DNA from: Bacteroidota bacterium
GTDB taxonomy: Bacteria; Bacteroidota; Bacteroidia; Bacteroidales; Paludibacteraceae
Assembly: GCA_021779195.1 (NCBI GenBank)
Contig: JAJYBB010000003.1
Span: 156,901 to 220,900, forward strand
DNA: 64,000 bases
Direction of reading: 5' to 3'
The position numbers and the translations under genes were made by a program. The first letter of the stretch is position 1. The number at the start of each line of letters is the position of its first letter. Below are positions 38,991 through 49,747 of this stretch, piece by piece. Under the pieces are notes generated by a model, which worked only from the letters and a program-made list of their open reading frames with translations, ran no database searches and had not been told where the DNA came from.

Positions 38991-39625
38991 TAAATTACCA
39001 TTCTTACCAATTAAAATCGCCTGTTTGAAGTAAAATTGGAGAAAATTTTATCTACCGCACAAAAAAATCAGAAATTATTGATTTCTTTCATTTTTGTAGC
39101 ATCATTTAAAATTATAAAATCGTTACAAACCCGCTGACGAGCTTTATTTCCAATTCTAATTTATCATCATTAACCGATGTGCTTTTTTCAATAAAACTCC
39201 GGTTAATATCACTATTGGTAATAATAATCAAAGATTTAGCAATTGTTTTAAATAATTTCAGATTGATAATTACCCGTTGCGCATTTGGTTGCGCATTAAT
39301 CTATGCCAAGTACCATTTATCACCGATTCAGCGAACCAGAACTATATATTTTCCAGGATAACCTGTCACAAATTTCAAATCATCCCCTGAAAAGACAGAT
39401 TTTGCAAAAATACTTTAACATAAAACAGGTGTCAATCCATTCTATCAGACGTGGTAATAAAATGATTAACAGTTGATTGTAAAACTGAAGACGAGTCAAA
39501 TTCAAACTCCTTACTTGTTGACGTTTTTTGTCAATAATTTCTTCAAAACAAACAAGGAAGAAATTTATATTTCCCAGCATATTTTGGGTAAATGATACCC
39601 AAAATCAAGCTTTCAAATTCTACAT
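38991..39625. other. Intergenic, 635 bp, no gene seen
   Basis: This AT-rich gap between convergent Nudix and GH43 genes has no convincing coding frame, RNA or terminator. The short open frames (39179-39361 plus, 39380-39580 minus) have no recognisable product. Confidence 0.5.
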
Positions 39626-41116
39626 TTATTGGATTTTTTTTCCCCAGACAGAGCAGCCATTCTTATCCAGACCGGTAAAAAGGAATGTCTCCGTTTGATT
39701 TTCCCAATCGTGTCCGACGAAGACCAAGATATTTTTTAACTGTTCAGAATGCGTCTGCAGATCTAATCCATTTTTTTTAGTAAAAAACCATTTACCTTCT
39801 AAATCACCTTTAAACTGGTGATTTGCACAAAGTTCAATCTTCACACTTCGGTTCATTTCATTTTGATGAAGTCGGTTTTCGCCCCACAGGATTTGTCCGT
39901 ATTCCAATTTTCGGTCAGAATTGGCATCTGCAATTCGAATCACTTCCCAAATTCCTTGTAAATTATGCTCAGAAATAGCTGTTTGTGCCGAAGCCGTGTA
40001 CCGTTCGGGTGAAACTACCGGCCAACCATCATCAGTCCATTTAATTTCGCGAACATGTAAATCCATCAACTGATTGTCAGGGGCAAGCCTTCCTTGATGA
40101 GCCATAAAAAAAACGCCCTCTCCGTTGCAAAAAACCGAACAATGTCCGGTACCTGCCCATCCGGGATGATTCTCAAAACGATAGGAATGAGTAAGAATCG
40201 GGAAATGATTGATCGTATCAAGTAAATTATGTCCGAAAAAATCGAAAAAGGGTCCCTCTGGTTTATCAGCACGTCCCACACGAACATTATAAGTAGTCAT
40301 CAATGGCCCGTACGACATGAAGAGGTAGTATTTTTTAAATTTAGGTTGATACACGATTTCAGCTGCTTCAATGTTATCCTTGCGCATATTTGCTCTTCGG
40401 GCAATATTGTGTCCCTGATCATTGGGGGTCATTGTAAATCCTGTTTCAGGATTAATTTCAACGACATAAAGACCTCCAAAATACGAGCCGTAATACATCC
40501 ACATTTTTCCATTTTGAACATCAGTAACAAGAGTTGGATCAATGGCATTCATCAGATCTCCCTTTTTCGTTTTCACCACGCATCCTTTTTGTTTCCAAGG
40601 ACCAAGAGGCGACGATGAAACTGCCATACCAATATATGAAGTTTGCAGTCCGAAGGCAGAAACACAGAAATACAACCTGAACGTGTGTTTAAATTGCAGA
40701 ATATAAGGAGCCCAGATATTCGAAGCCCCTTTGTTATTTGAATGTTCAAGCACCCAGTTTCTGGCATCTTCTGGAATTTTATCAAATGCCCAACCCATAA
40801 ATTTCCAATGAACCAAATCTTTCGATGTCCGCACCTGTATAAATCCGGTCTTAACGTCGGGGTTAACATCTCCAGTATGTTCAGAAGAGTAAATGGCATC
40901 GGTAGAATACATATAATACGTATCGCCAATTTTCAGGCAGGATGGATCATGAACATTGTAAGTGCCCCAGCTTTTATAGTTTTCGAGCCCAGAAATAGCA
41001 CGGTAATCATCTATCCAAGGGTTAGCGGAATGAAACGGAAGCGTTTCCGAAACACAAAAAGCATTGAAAAATATTTCAAATATTAAAACAAGTCGAAGGG
41101 TTTTGGCTGCTAACAT
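39626..41116 (-). CDS. Glycoside hydrolase family 43, arabinan endo-1,5-arabinosidase-like
   Basis: 496 residues. Signal sequence at the N-terminus (to about residue 22). A five-bladed propeller: the catalytic base Asp in VHDPSCLKIGDTYYMYST (about 55-72), the pKa-modulating Asp in AIDPTLVTD, and the likely acid Glu within NIEAAEIVYQP. The C-terminal part (about 390-496) is a beta-sandwich with GIWEVIRIAD. These enzymes cut arabinan side chains of pectin. It is 106 bp after the GH51 gene on the same strand, so endo-acting and exo-acting steps for arabinan sit together. Confidence 0.88.
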   Translation of the reverse strand: MLAAKTLRLVLIFEIFFNAFCVSETLPFHSANPWIDDYRAISGLENYKSWGTYNVHDPSCLKIGDTYYMYSTDAIYSSEHTGDVNPDVKTGFIQVRTSKDLVHWKFMGWAFDKIPEDARNWVLEHSNNKGASNIWAPYILQFKHTFRLYFCVSAFGLQTSYIGMAVSSSPLGPWKQKGCVVKTKKGDLMNAIDPTLVTDVQNGKMWMYYGSYFGGLYVVEINPETGFTMTPNDQGHNIARRANMRKDNIEAAEIVYQPKFKKYYLFMSYGPLMTTYNVRVGRADKPEGPFFDFFGHNLLDTINHFPILTHSYRFENHPGWAGTGHCSVFCNGEGVFFMAHQGRLAPDNQLMDLHVREIKWTDDGWPVVSPERYTASAQTAISEHNLQGIWEVIRIADANSDRKLEYGQILWGENRLHQNEMNRSVKIELCANHQFKGDLEGKWFFTKKNGLDLQTHSEQLKNILVFVGHDWENQTETFLFTGLDKNGCSVWGKKIQ

Positions 41117-41222
41117 AACATTTTAAAATGGTAAAATTCAACTCTATCCCGTACTAAACTTCAGGCAAAACCAATCGGTTTCAATTTGTCAAATAAAATG
41201 GACATCATAAAATAGGCTATAA

Positions 41223-42842
41223 CTATTTTAATTCAACGGTTACCAGAGATTTAGATGGAAGTTTTACGGTTAAAGTTTCGTTTTTGAATTTACAATCTTT
41301 GAAATTTTCCAATTGCACCTGATAAGGATTATCAAAAGTGTTGTAGGTATCAATTTCCTTTCCTGTAATAATTTGTCCGTCGGTAACTTTCGAAACTTTT
41401 GAGCCCCTCAACTCACAATTTATCTCAATGGCATTATGAGGATCAACATTTACAAAGGTAACATGGATTGCTCCGTTTTTGTCCATCGATGCTGTAGTTG
41501 AAACTGATTTTATACTTCTGCCTAAGCGTGTATAATCAGGACTATTAATGGTCATGGGCAACAAGGTTGCATCTTGATGCACCTTGTACATATCGAACAC
41601 GTAGTAAGTGGGAGTTAGCAACATTTTATTGCCATCAGTAAGGATAATGGATTGCAATACATTCACCATCTGGGCAATATTAGCCATACGTACACGATCA
41701 CAATGCTTGTGGAAAATATTTAAAATATCTCCAGCTAATAGTGCATCGCGCAACGAATTTTGTTGATAAAGAAAACCGGGATTTGTGCCGGGTTGTACAT
41801 TATACCAGGCACCCCATTCGTCAACTACTAAACTTACCTTTTTTGTTGGATCATACATATCCATTACGGCTGAATGTTTGGCAATCAAATCATCCATACG
41901 TTGCCCATTCTCGAGCAATTTGTAATAATCGTCTTCGTTAAAACCGGTAGCATTTCCTTTGTTGGTCCAACTATCCGTGAAAGTATAATTATGCAGGGAA
42001 ATACCCTGCATCATTCCATTCGGAATGTTTTTCATCAACACATCAGTCCAATGATAATCATTCGAATTGGCACCTCCGGCAATTTTATAAAGCCGGTTTT
42101 CTCCATAATTTTTAGTAAAAGTGGCATAACGACGATAGTTTTCCGCATAACCTTCGGGAGTCATATTTCCACCGCAGCCCCAGCTTTCATTTCCTACACC
42201 AAAGAAATGAACTTTCCAGGGCTTTTCTCTACCGTTTTGTTTACGAAGGGTAGCCATTGGACTTTCACCATCAGAAGTCATGTACTCAACCCATTTCGAC
42301 ATTTCTTCAACCGATCCGCTACCTAAATTTCCACAGATATAAGGCTCTGTACCTAGTTCTTCACATAAATTTAAGAATTCATTCGTGCCGAAGCTGTTAT
42401 CTTCTACTACACCACCCCAAGTTGTATTGATCATTTTGGGCCGTTTTTCTTTGGGCCCGACACCATCCATCCAATGATATTCATCGGCAAAACAACCTCC
42501 AGGCCAACGTAAATTTGGAATTTTAATCTCTTTTAGTGCAGCGATTACATCGTTTCGAACACCATGCGTGTTCGGAATTGGAGAGCTTTCGCCTACCCAC
42601 AAACCGCCATAAATACCATGTCCCAGATGTTCGGCAAACTGTCCATAGATATTTCGGTTTATAATGTACACTCCTTGATCGGCATTAATCACGGCTGTTG
42701 CTTTTGGGGTTTGAGCCATGGTCCCCGAAATAATAAATAACATGATCATTCCTAAGAAATTTTTCAAATTCTTACCCGATCGGATTATAAAAAGACTTGT
42801 ATCGGAGCTGTTTTTTCCCCAGAATTGGAATTGATTTTTCAT
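41223..42842 (-). CDS. Alpha-L-arabinofuranosidase, GH51
   Basis: 539 residues. The N-terminal signal-like segment (about 28-43, [15 protein letters not shown]) follows a long polar stretch, so the start may be later than 42842. The barrel has the acid/base Glu in [13 protein letters not shown] and the nucleophile Glu in VVDEWGAWY, the two GH51 marks, and [15 protein letters not shown] before them. A C-terminal beta domain ends in [12 protein letters not shown]. It removes terminal arabinofuranose. It is upstream of GH43 in the same direction. Confidence 0.93.
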   Translation of the reverse strand: MKNQFQFWGKNSSDTSLFIIRSGKNLKNFLGMIMLFIISGTMAQTPKATAVINADQGVYIINRNIYGQFAEHLGHGIYGGLWVGESSPIPNTHGVRNDVIAALKEIKIPNLRWPGGCFADEYHWMDGVGPKEKRPKMINTTWGGVVEDNSFGTNEFLNLCEELGTEPYICGNLGSGSVEEMSKWVEYMTSDGESPMATLRKQNGREKPWKVHFFGVGNESWGCGGNMTPEGYAENYRRYATFTKNYGENRLYKIAGGANSNDYHWTDVLMKNIPNGMMQGISLHNYTFTDSWTNKGNATGFNEDDYYKLLENGQRMDDLIAKHSAVMDMYDPTKKVSLVVDEWGAWYNVQPGTNPGFLYQQNSLRDALLAGDILNIFHKHCDRVRMANIAQMVNVLQSIILTDGNKMLLTPTYYVFDMYKVHQDATLLPMTINSPDYTRLGRSIKSVSTTASMDKNGAIHVTFVNVDPHNAIEINCELRGSKVSKVTDGQIITGKEIDTYNTFDNPYQVQLENFKDCKFKNETLTVKLPSKSLVTVELK

Positions 42843-43556
42843 ATAATATTATGATATTTAGTTGTTTACTAAATTATAGATAAGAGCTATTTTAAGCAAA
42901 ACAAAAATAAAACAATTCTTGGTGTGTAAAGAGGATAAAAATACTTTTCGGGTGGACAAATGAAAAAGAACAATATCACAAATTTGCCGTTGACAAAGTA
43001 AGAATGCCTTGAAGTATCGCAAAGATTAAATTTTGATCAATGTTTTCTTAAATATTTCTAGCTCCCTGAAATAAATTAATGAATTGAATTATTATTAACA
43101 CAAATATCTCCCCGAACAAAAGTCGAAGAGATATTTATGTTAAATGATTATCCGTTCTATTACCTATGTCAATATAAAAATGAATAAAAGGAACTTAGCC
43201 CCTAAAACCCCTCTTCACTTTTTTGGTTTGAACCAACAAACGAAGCAAAAAAGTTCAATAGACCTCACCCGACCTTCGGTACACCTCTCCAAATAAAGAG
43301 GGAACAGCGGAAAAAAGGGTTTGCCCGCTTTACTCAAAAATTGAGTCGTTTGTTGACTGAAAACTTATAAACTCTTCTCGTAGGAATACACCGAGATTTA
43401 AACAGAACAGTTTTCTACGCCTACTACTCTCCATTTTTCGGTTCACCAGACTAGGTCAGTCGTTTGCAAGTATTGTGAAAAACAAAGTAGGTATCAAAAC
43501 GGATATTCATTTTTTATTATACTGGATGTCAAGAATTTAGAATAAAGATTTGCAGT
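42843..43556. other. Intergenic, 714 bp, with hairpin and degenerate dispersed repeat
   Basis: AAATATCTC (43102-43110) pairs with GAGATATTT (43128-43136), extended outward by AACA/TGTT past one mismatch. At about 43190-43325 lies a segment richer in C (CTTAGCCCCTAAAACCCCTC, then CCTCACCCGACCTTCGG, and AAAGAGGGA) that looks like a worn copy of an intergenic repeat common in this phylum. No coding frame. Confidence 0.5.
42902..42909 (-). promoter_or_regulatory. Bacteroidetes -7 element (TATTTTTG) for GH51-GH43
   Basis: The minus strand reads TATTTTTG 60 bp before the GH51 start; the -33 box is poor. Confidence 0.4.
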
Positions 43557-44585
43557 TTATTGAGCTGATACATCCAATATCATAAAACTTCCGGCTTTAA
43601 TAGTCGGTCTTGTTCTATGATTTTCGGCAGTAGCCTCGGGTGTGGGATTAAACTCGGCTGCAGGCAAATATAAATGGTGTGTGTTGCTGTTGACACCGAT
43701 TGTGCGGGCACTCCGCTGGCTAACGGCATTTTCTAAAACCATGAACTTATTTTTATTCACTTCCTGTACTACGGTAATTGTTCCTTCGCCATTTGCACTG
43801 TAAACACGTTTCAAAATCGGATCAAAAGCAACTCCATCGCACCCGCCACCAATGGGTAAGGTGGCAAGCACTTTCCCGTTTTGAGCATCGCTAACCACCA
43901 TCAATTTATTGCTGCAAACAGAAAACAATAGATGATTTTCATTATCCAAAGCCAGTCCGCTTGGTTCTTCGCCTGGTGCAATTGACCAACGTCGGATGAC
44001 TTTCAAAGATTTTGAATCGATCACATTGATCATCCCCTTATTTTCAATATTTACATAGATATTTCCTTTAAAATCGGTTTGTGCGAATTCGGGTTTTCCA
44101 TCCAGCGGTATTGTCGCCTTTACACGGTTTGTCTTGGCATCTATAACCGTGGAGTTACTTGTTCTTCCATTAAATGTAAAAACCTGTTTTGAATAAGGAT
44201 CGTAGAGAATAGCATCCGGATTTTTGCCCGTAACCTGAATCTTTGCTAAGGTTTTAAAAGTATTTAGATCAAAAACAGTTACCGAAGAATCCCTGCCGTT
44301 ACTTATAAATCCTTTGTGCAAATCGTTGGCTACAGCGATGCCGTGAACACCACTCAAGTCTGAAATTGTGGCAGCCACTTTTCCATCGTTAAGATCAACT
44401 ATCTGAACAATATTTCCATGCGATACATACGCTTTATTTGTCGTATTATCTACAGTAATGTAATCCCAACCGCCATCGCCTTCTAAATGGAAACGATGAA
44501 CCACTTTACAACCTCCTTTTTGCGTTTGAGCATGCAAAAGGGATACAGACAACATGAGAACGAAAAAATAAGTCAGTTTCTTCAT
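43557..44585 (-). CDS. YncE-like beta-propeller protein, secreted
   Basis: 342 residues. Signal peptide about 1-19 (MKKLTYFFVLMLSVSLLHAQ). The rest is a seven-bladed propeller of YVTN/YncE repeats of about 42 residues, for example KAYVSHGNIVQIVDLNDGKV, FISNGRDSSVTVFDLNTF and RVYSANGEGTITVVQE. Such proteins are periplasmic binding or scaffold proteins of unknown ligand. It is the last gene of a minus-strand series with the lipoprotein and deacetylase genes, with 168-bp gaps, so co-transcription is uncertain. Confidence 0.85.
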   Translation of the reverse strand: MKKLTYFFVLMLSVSLLHAQTQKGGCKVVHRFHLEGDGGWDYITVDNTTNKAYVSHGNIVQIVDLNDGKVAATISDLSGVHGIAVANDLHKGFISNGRDSSVTVFDLNTFKTLAKIQVTGKNPDAILYDPYSKQVFTFNGRTSNSTVIDAKTNRVKATIPLDGKPEFAQTDFKGNIYVNIENKGMINVIDSKSLKVIRRWSIAPGEEPSGLALDNENHLLFSVCSNKLMVVSDAQNGKVLATLPIGGGCDGVAFDPILKRVYSANGEGTITVVQEVNKNKFMVLENAVSQRSARTIGVNSNTHHLYLPAAEFNPTPEATAENHRTRPTIKAGSFMILDVSAQ

Positions 44586-44752
44586 GATAATTTGAATTTT
44601 AAAATATTTAAATAGACTATCCTATTGACAATTCGTTTAATCATTAGGATGAATTTATATATTGTTAATAAAAATCAGGTTTTCTTTAACGAAGCATTTT
44701 TTTGCTGTTTTAATATTGAAATGAATGGAGTATTTTGTTCACAATAATTTCA

Positions 44753-45763
44753 CTATTGATACTGTATATAAATGGGTTGGGGTTTAAGTTTCATGAGATC
44801 AGCCGGAGTTAACATGACATGAGGAGGTTTTTTCAGGTCATTTTTATAAAATAATTTGAAACCTGTAAATTGTACCGGTTCTTTATAAATATAAAGTTTA
44901 TAGGTACTTCGTTTCAACACAGGCTCGCCCCATCCATCCATGTTCATAACAATTTGAACTTCAGGATGCAACTTTATATTTTTATAGTTCCTAACCATTC
45001 CTTGTGTAAAACGGTGTACAATAAGGATTTTTGGAGGTAAGTTATAGTTTTTAACTAATTTAGCTAAATAATTGGAGCAAAAGTTAATGTCAGCTGCATC
45101 CATAGTACCAATTTTATGTCCAGGTATACTGCCGTCTTTCATTGAAAATTCAGGATCAATAGCTAAATGAACCTGAGGCATTTTTAAATACTTTTCCAAG
45201 AGCGGAACCTCATGTTGCACATTACTCTGAGCAACCTGAACATCTAAAAACACAATGGCATTTCCCATTTTAGCAATTACCAAAGCCGAATCAATTTGAA
45301 CATTTGGCATCCGTTTGCAATATTTTCCATCTTTCATCGGGATTCCTTGTGAAACCGCTGCAATGTAATGAATGGCAGGTTGTACGGGAGTAGAAGGGTC
45401 GACTTTTTCCCAAGCTCTCACTTCTACATTCAGACGTCGCCACAATTCTTTCGGAGGATATTCACCCAAAATTCCCATTTTCTTAGAATAAAGATTGCCA
45501 TAATAAGCCACAATCCTTTTGAAAGGCAGTATGGCTCCAACTAAAGGATACGATCTGAGATGATTAGGCCATAATCCGGTAGTATCACCGTTTGCAAGAG
45601 ATTTCAACTTTTTCTGATAAGCCAACGTATCAGTTGTGATCATTTCCTTTTCCTTTTTTTGAAAAATTCCGCTTAGCCCTAATCTTTTCCCCTTTTCTTG
45701 ATTGCAACCAGTGAAGATTAAAAGAAATACGAGTGAAATTGAAAGAATTTGAGCTTTTTTCAT
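44753..45763 (-). CDS. Lipoprotein of unknown function, possible TIM-barrel hydrolase
   Basis: 336 residues. Lipobox IFTGCNQ near residues 16-22. The body shows strand-end acidic residues as in TIM-barrel hydrolases: FLDVQVAQS, HLAIDPEFSMKDG, GTMDAADIN, KILIVHRFTQGM and VMNMDGWGEP. I recall similar patterns (LDPEW, VVHQF, DGfG) in conserved lipoproteins of actinobacteria without known function. It lies near a polysaccharide deacetylase, so a cell-surface glycan substrate is likely but not shown. Confidence 0.6.
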   Translation of the reverse strand: MKKAQILSISLVFLLIFTGCNQEKGKRLGLSGIFQKKEKEMITTDTLAYQKKLKSLANGDTTGLWPNHLRSYPLVGAILPFKRIVAYYGNLYSKKMGILGEYPPKELWRRLNVEVRAWEKVDPSTPVQPAIHYIAAVSQGIPMKDGKYCKRMPNVQIDSALVIAKMGNAIVFLDVQVAQSNVQHEVPLLEKYLKMPQVHLAIDPEFSMKDGSIPGHKIGTMDAADINFCSNYLAKLVKNYNLPPKILIVHRFTQGMVRNYKNIKLHPEVQIVMNMDGWGEPVLKRSTYKLYIYKEPVQFTGFKLFYKNDLKKPPHVMLTPADLMKLKPQPIYIQYQ

Positions 45764-45875
45764 TTTGTCGATACGTTGATTGGTTAATTATGTTGATTGA
45801 ATTATTGTTTCATCAGTTGATTTCGAAAATTTGATTGGATGGATCACAACAACTAAGTTCGTGGCTCTTCAAAAA

Positions 45876-46703
45876 TTATTTTCCAAAACTCCTCTTCATC
45901 ATTTTTAGCAATCCCTGAGGTGTGCATTCGGGAACAATGATCCTTCGGACAGTTTGTAAAGGCTCTAAAGAATCGCGTTTTGTAGAAAGAGAAAATGAGA
46001 GTTTAAAGTATTTACTTAGTTCAGCAGCCCCTCTGTGATCAAACACCCCATTGGGATAAGCCCAGTAATCAACCGACTTACCGATTATTTTTTCTAATTT
46101 TTTCTTAGGATCTGCCACTTGTTTTTTCCAATCAGCAGCCTCCTTATATTTTGTTACCATGGTGTGATCCCAGCTGTGCAACCCAATGGTATTTCCTTTA
46201 TTTGCCAGTGCGGAAATTTGGGCAGTGGTCATATAATTTTTTTTGTTATAAGTGATGGTCATAATAAAAAACACAGCTTTAAACCCGTATTTTTCCATCA
46301 CAGGAGCAGCTATCAGGGCATGTTCGGCACGTGAATCATCAAAACTGATAACAAAAGGCTTATCAGGCAATGCCTTGTTATATACTAAATAATTATATAA
46401 TTGTGCAGGCGAAATTGAGTGATAACCACTATCAGACAATATTTTCATGTGTGCGGCAAAGGTAGTCGGACTTACTTTATACTCGCTTTTAGTCCCTTCA
46501 GAAATGCGGTGATAACAAAGAACCGGCACCTGTGGCTTTGCAAATATCTGCGCGTCAGTATTCATTTTATCTTTTGTATCCGGGGTTTCCATCTCGACAG
46601 CGGAATCTGAATTTCCATTGTGTAAAACAGGCTTTTTGCAACCCTCAACGACTAATCCAAGCAAAATTGCACTAAATAGAAAAATCTTATTTTTCATAAC
46701 CAT
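45876..46703 (-). CDS. Polysaccharide deacetylase (NodB/CE4) lipoprotein
   Basis: 275 residues; ATG at 46697 would give MKNKIFLF and is equally likely. Lipobox LVVEGC near residues 17-22. The NodB domain begins VLCYHRIS, with the Asp pair in FVISFDDSRAEH and the metal-binding His pair in LHSWDHTMV. The usual FDDG is FDDS here. It would remove N-acetyl groups from a surface or wall polysaccharide in the periplasm. It is 112 bp upstream of the unknown lipoprotein gene on the same strand. Confidence 0.87.
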   Translation of the reverse strand: MVMKNKIFLFSAILLGLVVEGCKKPVLHNGNSDSAVEMETPDTKDKMNTDAQIFAKPQVPVLCYHRISEGTKSEYKVSPTTFAAHMKILSDSGYHSISPAQLYNYLVYNKALPDKPFVISFDDSRAEHALIAAPVMEKYGFKAVFFIMTITYNKKNYMTTAQISALANKGNTIGLHSWDHTMVTKYKEAADWKKQVADPKKKLEKIIGKSVDYWAYPNGVFDHRGAAELSKYFKLSFSLSTKRDSLEPLQTVRRIIVPECTPQGLLKMMKRSFGK

Positions 46704-46763
46704 TCTGATTTTAAAATAAATTCGACTGTTACATTATTGTCCATATTTCTTGCATTAAATTTC

Positions 46764-48119
46764 TTATTTACCCAACATAGATTGATACATAAGCTCCTGA
46801 ATTTTTGGTCGAATACTCATCCTTGCTAATTTATTAACAGCATCGTTGGGATATGTACGATTGCTAAGAAAAACATATACTAAGTTATTCACCGGATCCA
46901 CCCAGCAACAAGTGCCTGTATAGCCGGTATGTCCATAAACAGCCTGTGGAGCTGATACACAACACGAATTCCATTTTGGATGAGCCGGATCAGGTTTATC
47001 AAAACCAAGTCCACGTCTTCCGCTTGCCGAAGTAGTAACAGTAAACAAGTTACAGGTTTCCTGGCTCAAATAGCGCTTCCCATCTAATTCCCCTTTATTG
47101 AGCAGCATCTGATACACAGTTGCCACATCTTTGGCAGATGCAAATAAGCCCGCATTTCCGGAAATTCCACCCAAAAAAGCGGCTGCAGGATCGTGCACGT
47201 ACCCCTGAATTCTACCGTTACGAAGATAGTCTTTTTTGAGTGTTGGTGCAATATCATCAAGTTTATGCGATCGAAGTGGCAGAAAGGCTATGTGATTCAA
47301 CTTCATTGGATTATAATAATACAAGTTTAAAAAAACATCTAAGGGCATGCAACTAATTTTTTCTACAATCTCTTTTAATAAAATAAAATTGACGCAACTG
47401 TATAGATAGGTTTTCATTCCAAGATGTGTGTGTGCAATCATCTCCATCGCTGCTTTATGGATTCGCTTATGCAGATAAAAACTGTCGCAAACTTGAATCG
47501 GATATTCATCTGAAGGAATTTTCGAAACCAAATTTTCATTGTATTTATACCTTTTACTGTGTAACTGGATAATATGCATTGGATCAGAAGAAAGAGCGGA
47601 AGAATTATCTTTTTTCTCGATTACCAAGCGGTGGAAAGGAAGTGTACCAGGTAAACCCGATTCGTGAAAAAGGAGTTCTGTGATCGTAATGTTTTCTTTA
47701 TCTGTTCCTCGCAGGAAATCAAGATAATCGGAAGCTTTATCGGTAAGCTTGAGTTTCCCTTCGTCGTAAAGCTTCATGATAGCCAACAAAGTTCCGGTCG
47801 TTTTCGTGAGGGAAGCCAAATCATACATAGTATTGGGATTCACCTTTTGTGTGGTCTCATAGGTGTAAGTCCCGAAACACTTATCGTAAACGGGTATTCC
47901 ATTTTTCAGTATATAGACTTGACAACCAGGGAAAGCCCTTTCATGAATACCATTATTTACAACTGAGTCAATACGGTCAAGGATTGAAGCGTCCATCCTT
48001 CCCTCTTCACTTTCGGGGTGATGTGTAGTGCCTGAAAAATGATTTCTTGCCTCCAGGTTGAATACTATTGAAAATAAAATAACGAATGCTAATGCTGTTT
48101 GTCTCATCATATCGAACAT
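46764..48119 (-). CDS. Serine hydrolase, class C beta-lactamase-like fold
   Basis: About 451 residues from ATG 48119 (MFDMMRQTALAFVILF); GTG at 48140 is an alternative. Signal peptide about 1-24. The nucleophile motif SxxK is in DLASLTKTTG, the second motif in LYSCVNFILLKE, and the third near HTGYTGT towards the end. These enzymes include esterases, D-aminopeptidases and the C-terminal parts of secreted glucosaminidases; substrate unknown. In Bacteroidetes they often follow GH3 or wall-active genes. Confidence 0.83.
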   Translation of the reverse strand: MFDMMRQTALAFVILFSIVFNLEARNHFSGTTHHPESEEGRMDASILDRIDSVVNNGIHERAFPGCQVYILKNGIPVYDKCFGTYTYETTQKVNPNTMYDLASLTKTTGTLLAIMKLYDEGKLKLTDKASDYLDFLRGTDKENITITELLFHESGLPGTLPFHRLVIEKKDNSSALSSDPMHIIQLHSKRYKYNENLVSKIPSDEYPIQVCDSFYLHKRIHKAAMEMIAHTHLGMKTYLYSCVNFILLKEIVEKISCMPLDVFLNLYYYNPMKLNHIAFLPLRSHKLDDIAPTLKKDYLRNGRIQGYVHDPAAAFLGGISGNAGLFASAKDVATVYQMLLNKGELDGKRYLSQETCNLFTVTTSASGRRGLGFDKPDPAHPKWNSCCVSAPQAVYGHTGYTGTCCWVDPVNNLVYVFLSNRTYPNDAVNKLARMSIRPKIQELMYQSMLGK

Positions 48120-48792
48120 TTTACACTTATGTCGGTTCACATTCTGCAGATACTACACAACCAAAAGACCCGATAACCAAAATCAATCCGGGCAATTTCT
48201 CAATTATTTGCATATTAAAGCTAATGCAGTTGATTATTAGCTTCTGTATATTAGCACAAAAGTAAGAAAAAAAATTAAAACAACATCACGCAAAGGGGGA
48301 TGCTTCAAGCAAATGAATTTGAATTATTTATAACCTAACCGAAGTTGGAGTTCTTTTGCTACAAAGATGAATTCATAGTTACTTCTATGATGATTCCCGG
48401 AATGTGCATTTTGATGAACAAGAAAAAAACATCTGCTTTCAGATTCTAAAATAAATATTTAAGGCTCATTTTATACAACATATCTTTAAAAAAGCAGCTA
48501 ATCGTTTGATAATTTTTTTGCTCAAGTATATAGTAAAGAATATGAATTTTAATGCCTGTTTGTAGATGCAAATCAAAATTATATTTGTATTAATCTGAAT
48601 ATATGAGTATTACAATTAAATTAAATTCAAAATTCAGCTAACGTGTTCGCACACGTAATTTAAAAAAATTTCCTGCCTTCAAAATTAGTTGTATTTTTGT
48701 AACCAAGAATCTCCATTCTAGATTAAATTTTTATCTATTTCATTGAGGAATATTCTTGATTTTAGCCACTATTTTTAAAATCACAAATTGTT
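48120..48792. other. Intergenic, 673 bp, divergent promoters
   Basis: Between the serine hydrolase gene and the broken AraC gene. TACTTTTG on the minus strand (plus 48257-48264) may serve the hydrolase gene, and TATTTTTG at 48692-48699 the regulator. No gene is seen. Confidence 0.45.
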
Positions 48793-49728
48793 ATGAAATA
48801 TACGGATTTAGGAGTTGAATTCAAATATCTTATTGAAAATGAAAATGACAAAAAAATTGGACTTACAGTAAATATTGTAGGATTTCAATCTATTCAGCCC
48901 AACACTCCTTATCCATTAACTAATAATCCTCCCGGTTATTTTATTAATCCACTGGTAAGCATGATTTTACATGAATATCAATTTGTTTATATAACAAAAG
49001 GCAATGGCGTTCTCTCTTTCGAATCCGAAAAAGAAATTTCCATCTCGAAAGTTTACTTTTCGTTATTTTTCCGGGACAATGGCATACCTATCACCCACTC
49101 CTTGAAACAGGTTGGAATGAATATTATATTGGGTTTGAAGGTCATGTGTTCGAAAATATTATTGAAAAATCAGTTATTTCAAAAGACAATCAGGTTTTTG
49201 AGATTGGGTTTAACGAAGAATTAGTTAATTCATTTAGTCGTGCTTTTAAGTTGCCTAAGTTGATAAAATTGGTTCTCAACAATATCTGACAGGTATCGTT
49301 TTTCACATTTTGGGTTTGGTACTTTCAATATCTCAAAATAAAATATTCGAAACAAGTGATACCACGCAAAAAATTGAACTGGCCAAAATCATTATGAATG
49401 AGAATATTAATAAAAATATCGATCCGGAGGAATTAGCCAATAAACTTAACATCAGTTATTCTTGGTTCAGAAAGTTTTTAAAGAGTATACAGGCTATTCA
49501 CCCGCCAAATATTTCCAGGAACTGAAACTCCGAAAAGTTAAACATCTATTAATCGGCACATTTCATTCAATTAAAGTTATTTCATATATGTTAGATTATA
49601 ATTCAGCTGAACATTTCTATGCGTTATTCAAAAAGTTAACTGGCTATACCCCCATTGAATACCGATCTTATGCCAGCGAGAATCTCTTAACGGAAGACTC
49701 TGAATTAAATCCCTTAATTTATCCCTAA
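48793..49728 (+). pseudogene. AraC-family regulator broken by three one-base deletions
   Basis: Reading through three frames restores a complete AraC protein of about 310 residues. The N-terminal sensor part (48793 to about 49066) has GFQSIQPNTPYPLTNNPPGY and FVYITKGNGVLSF. After a lost T near 49066-49070 the next frame reads FPGQWHTYHPL and YYIGFEGHVFENII to about 49260. After a lost G near 49262 the third frame reads IGSQQYLTGIVFHILGLV up to SYSWFRK. After a lost G near 49474 the first frame returns as VFKEYTGYSPAKYFQELKL, the second helix-turn-helix. It lies directly before the GH105 gene, which it may once have controlled. It could also be an assembly error, but neighbouring long genes are intact. 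Confidence 0.85.
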
Positions 49729-49747
49729 TAATTTGAACGTCGAAACG

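Noticed and set aside
40229..40618. 129-residue plus-strand frame in GH43
   Set aside because: Antisense to catalytic parts of GH43; a composition shadow.
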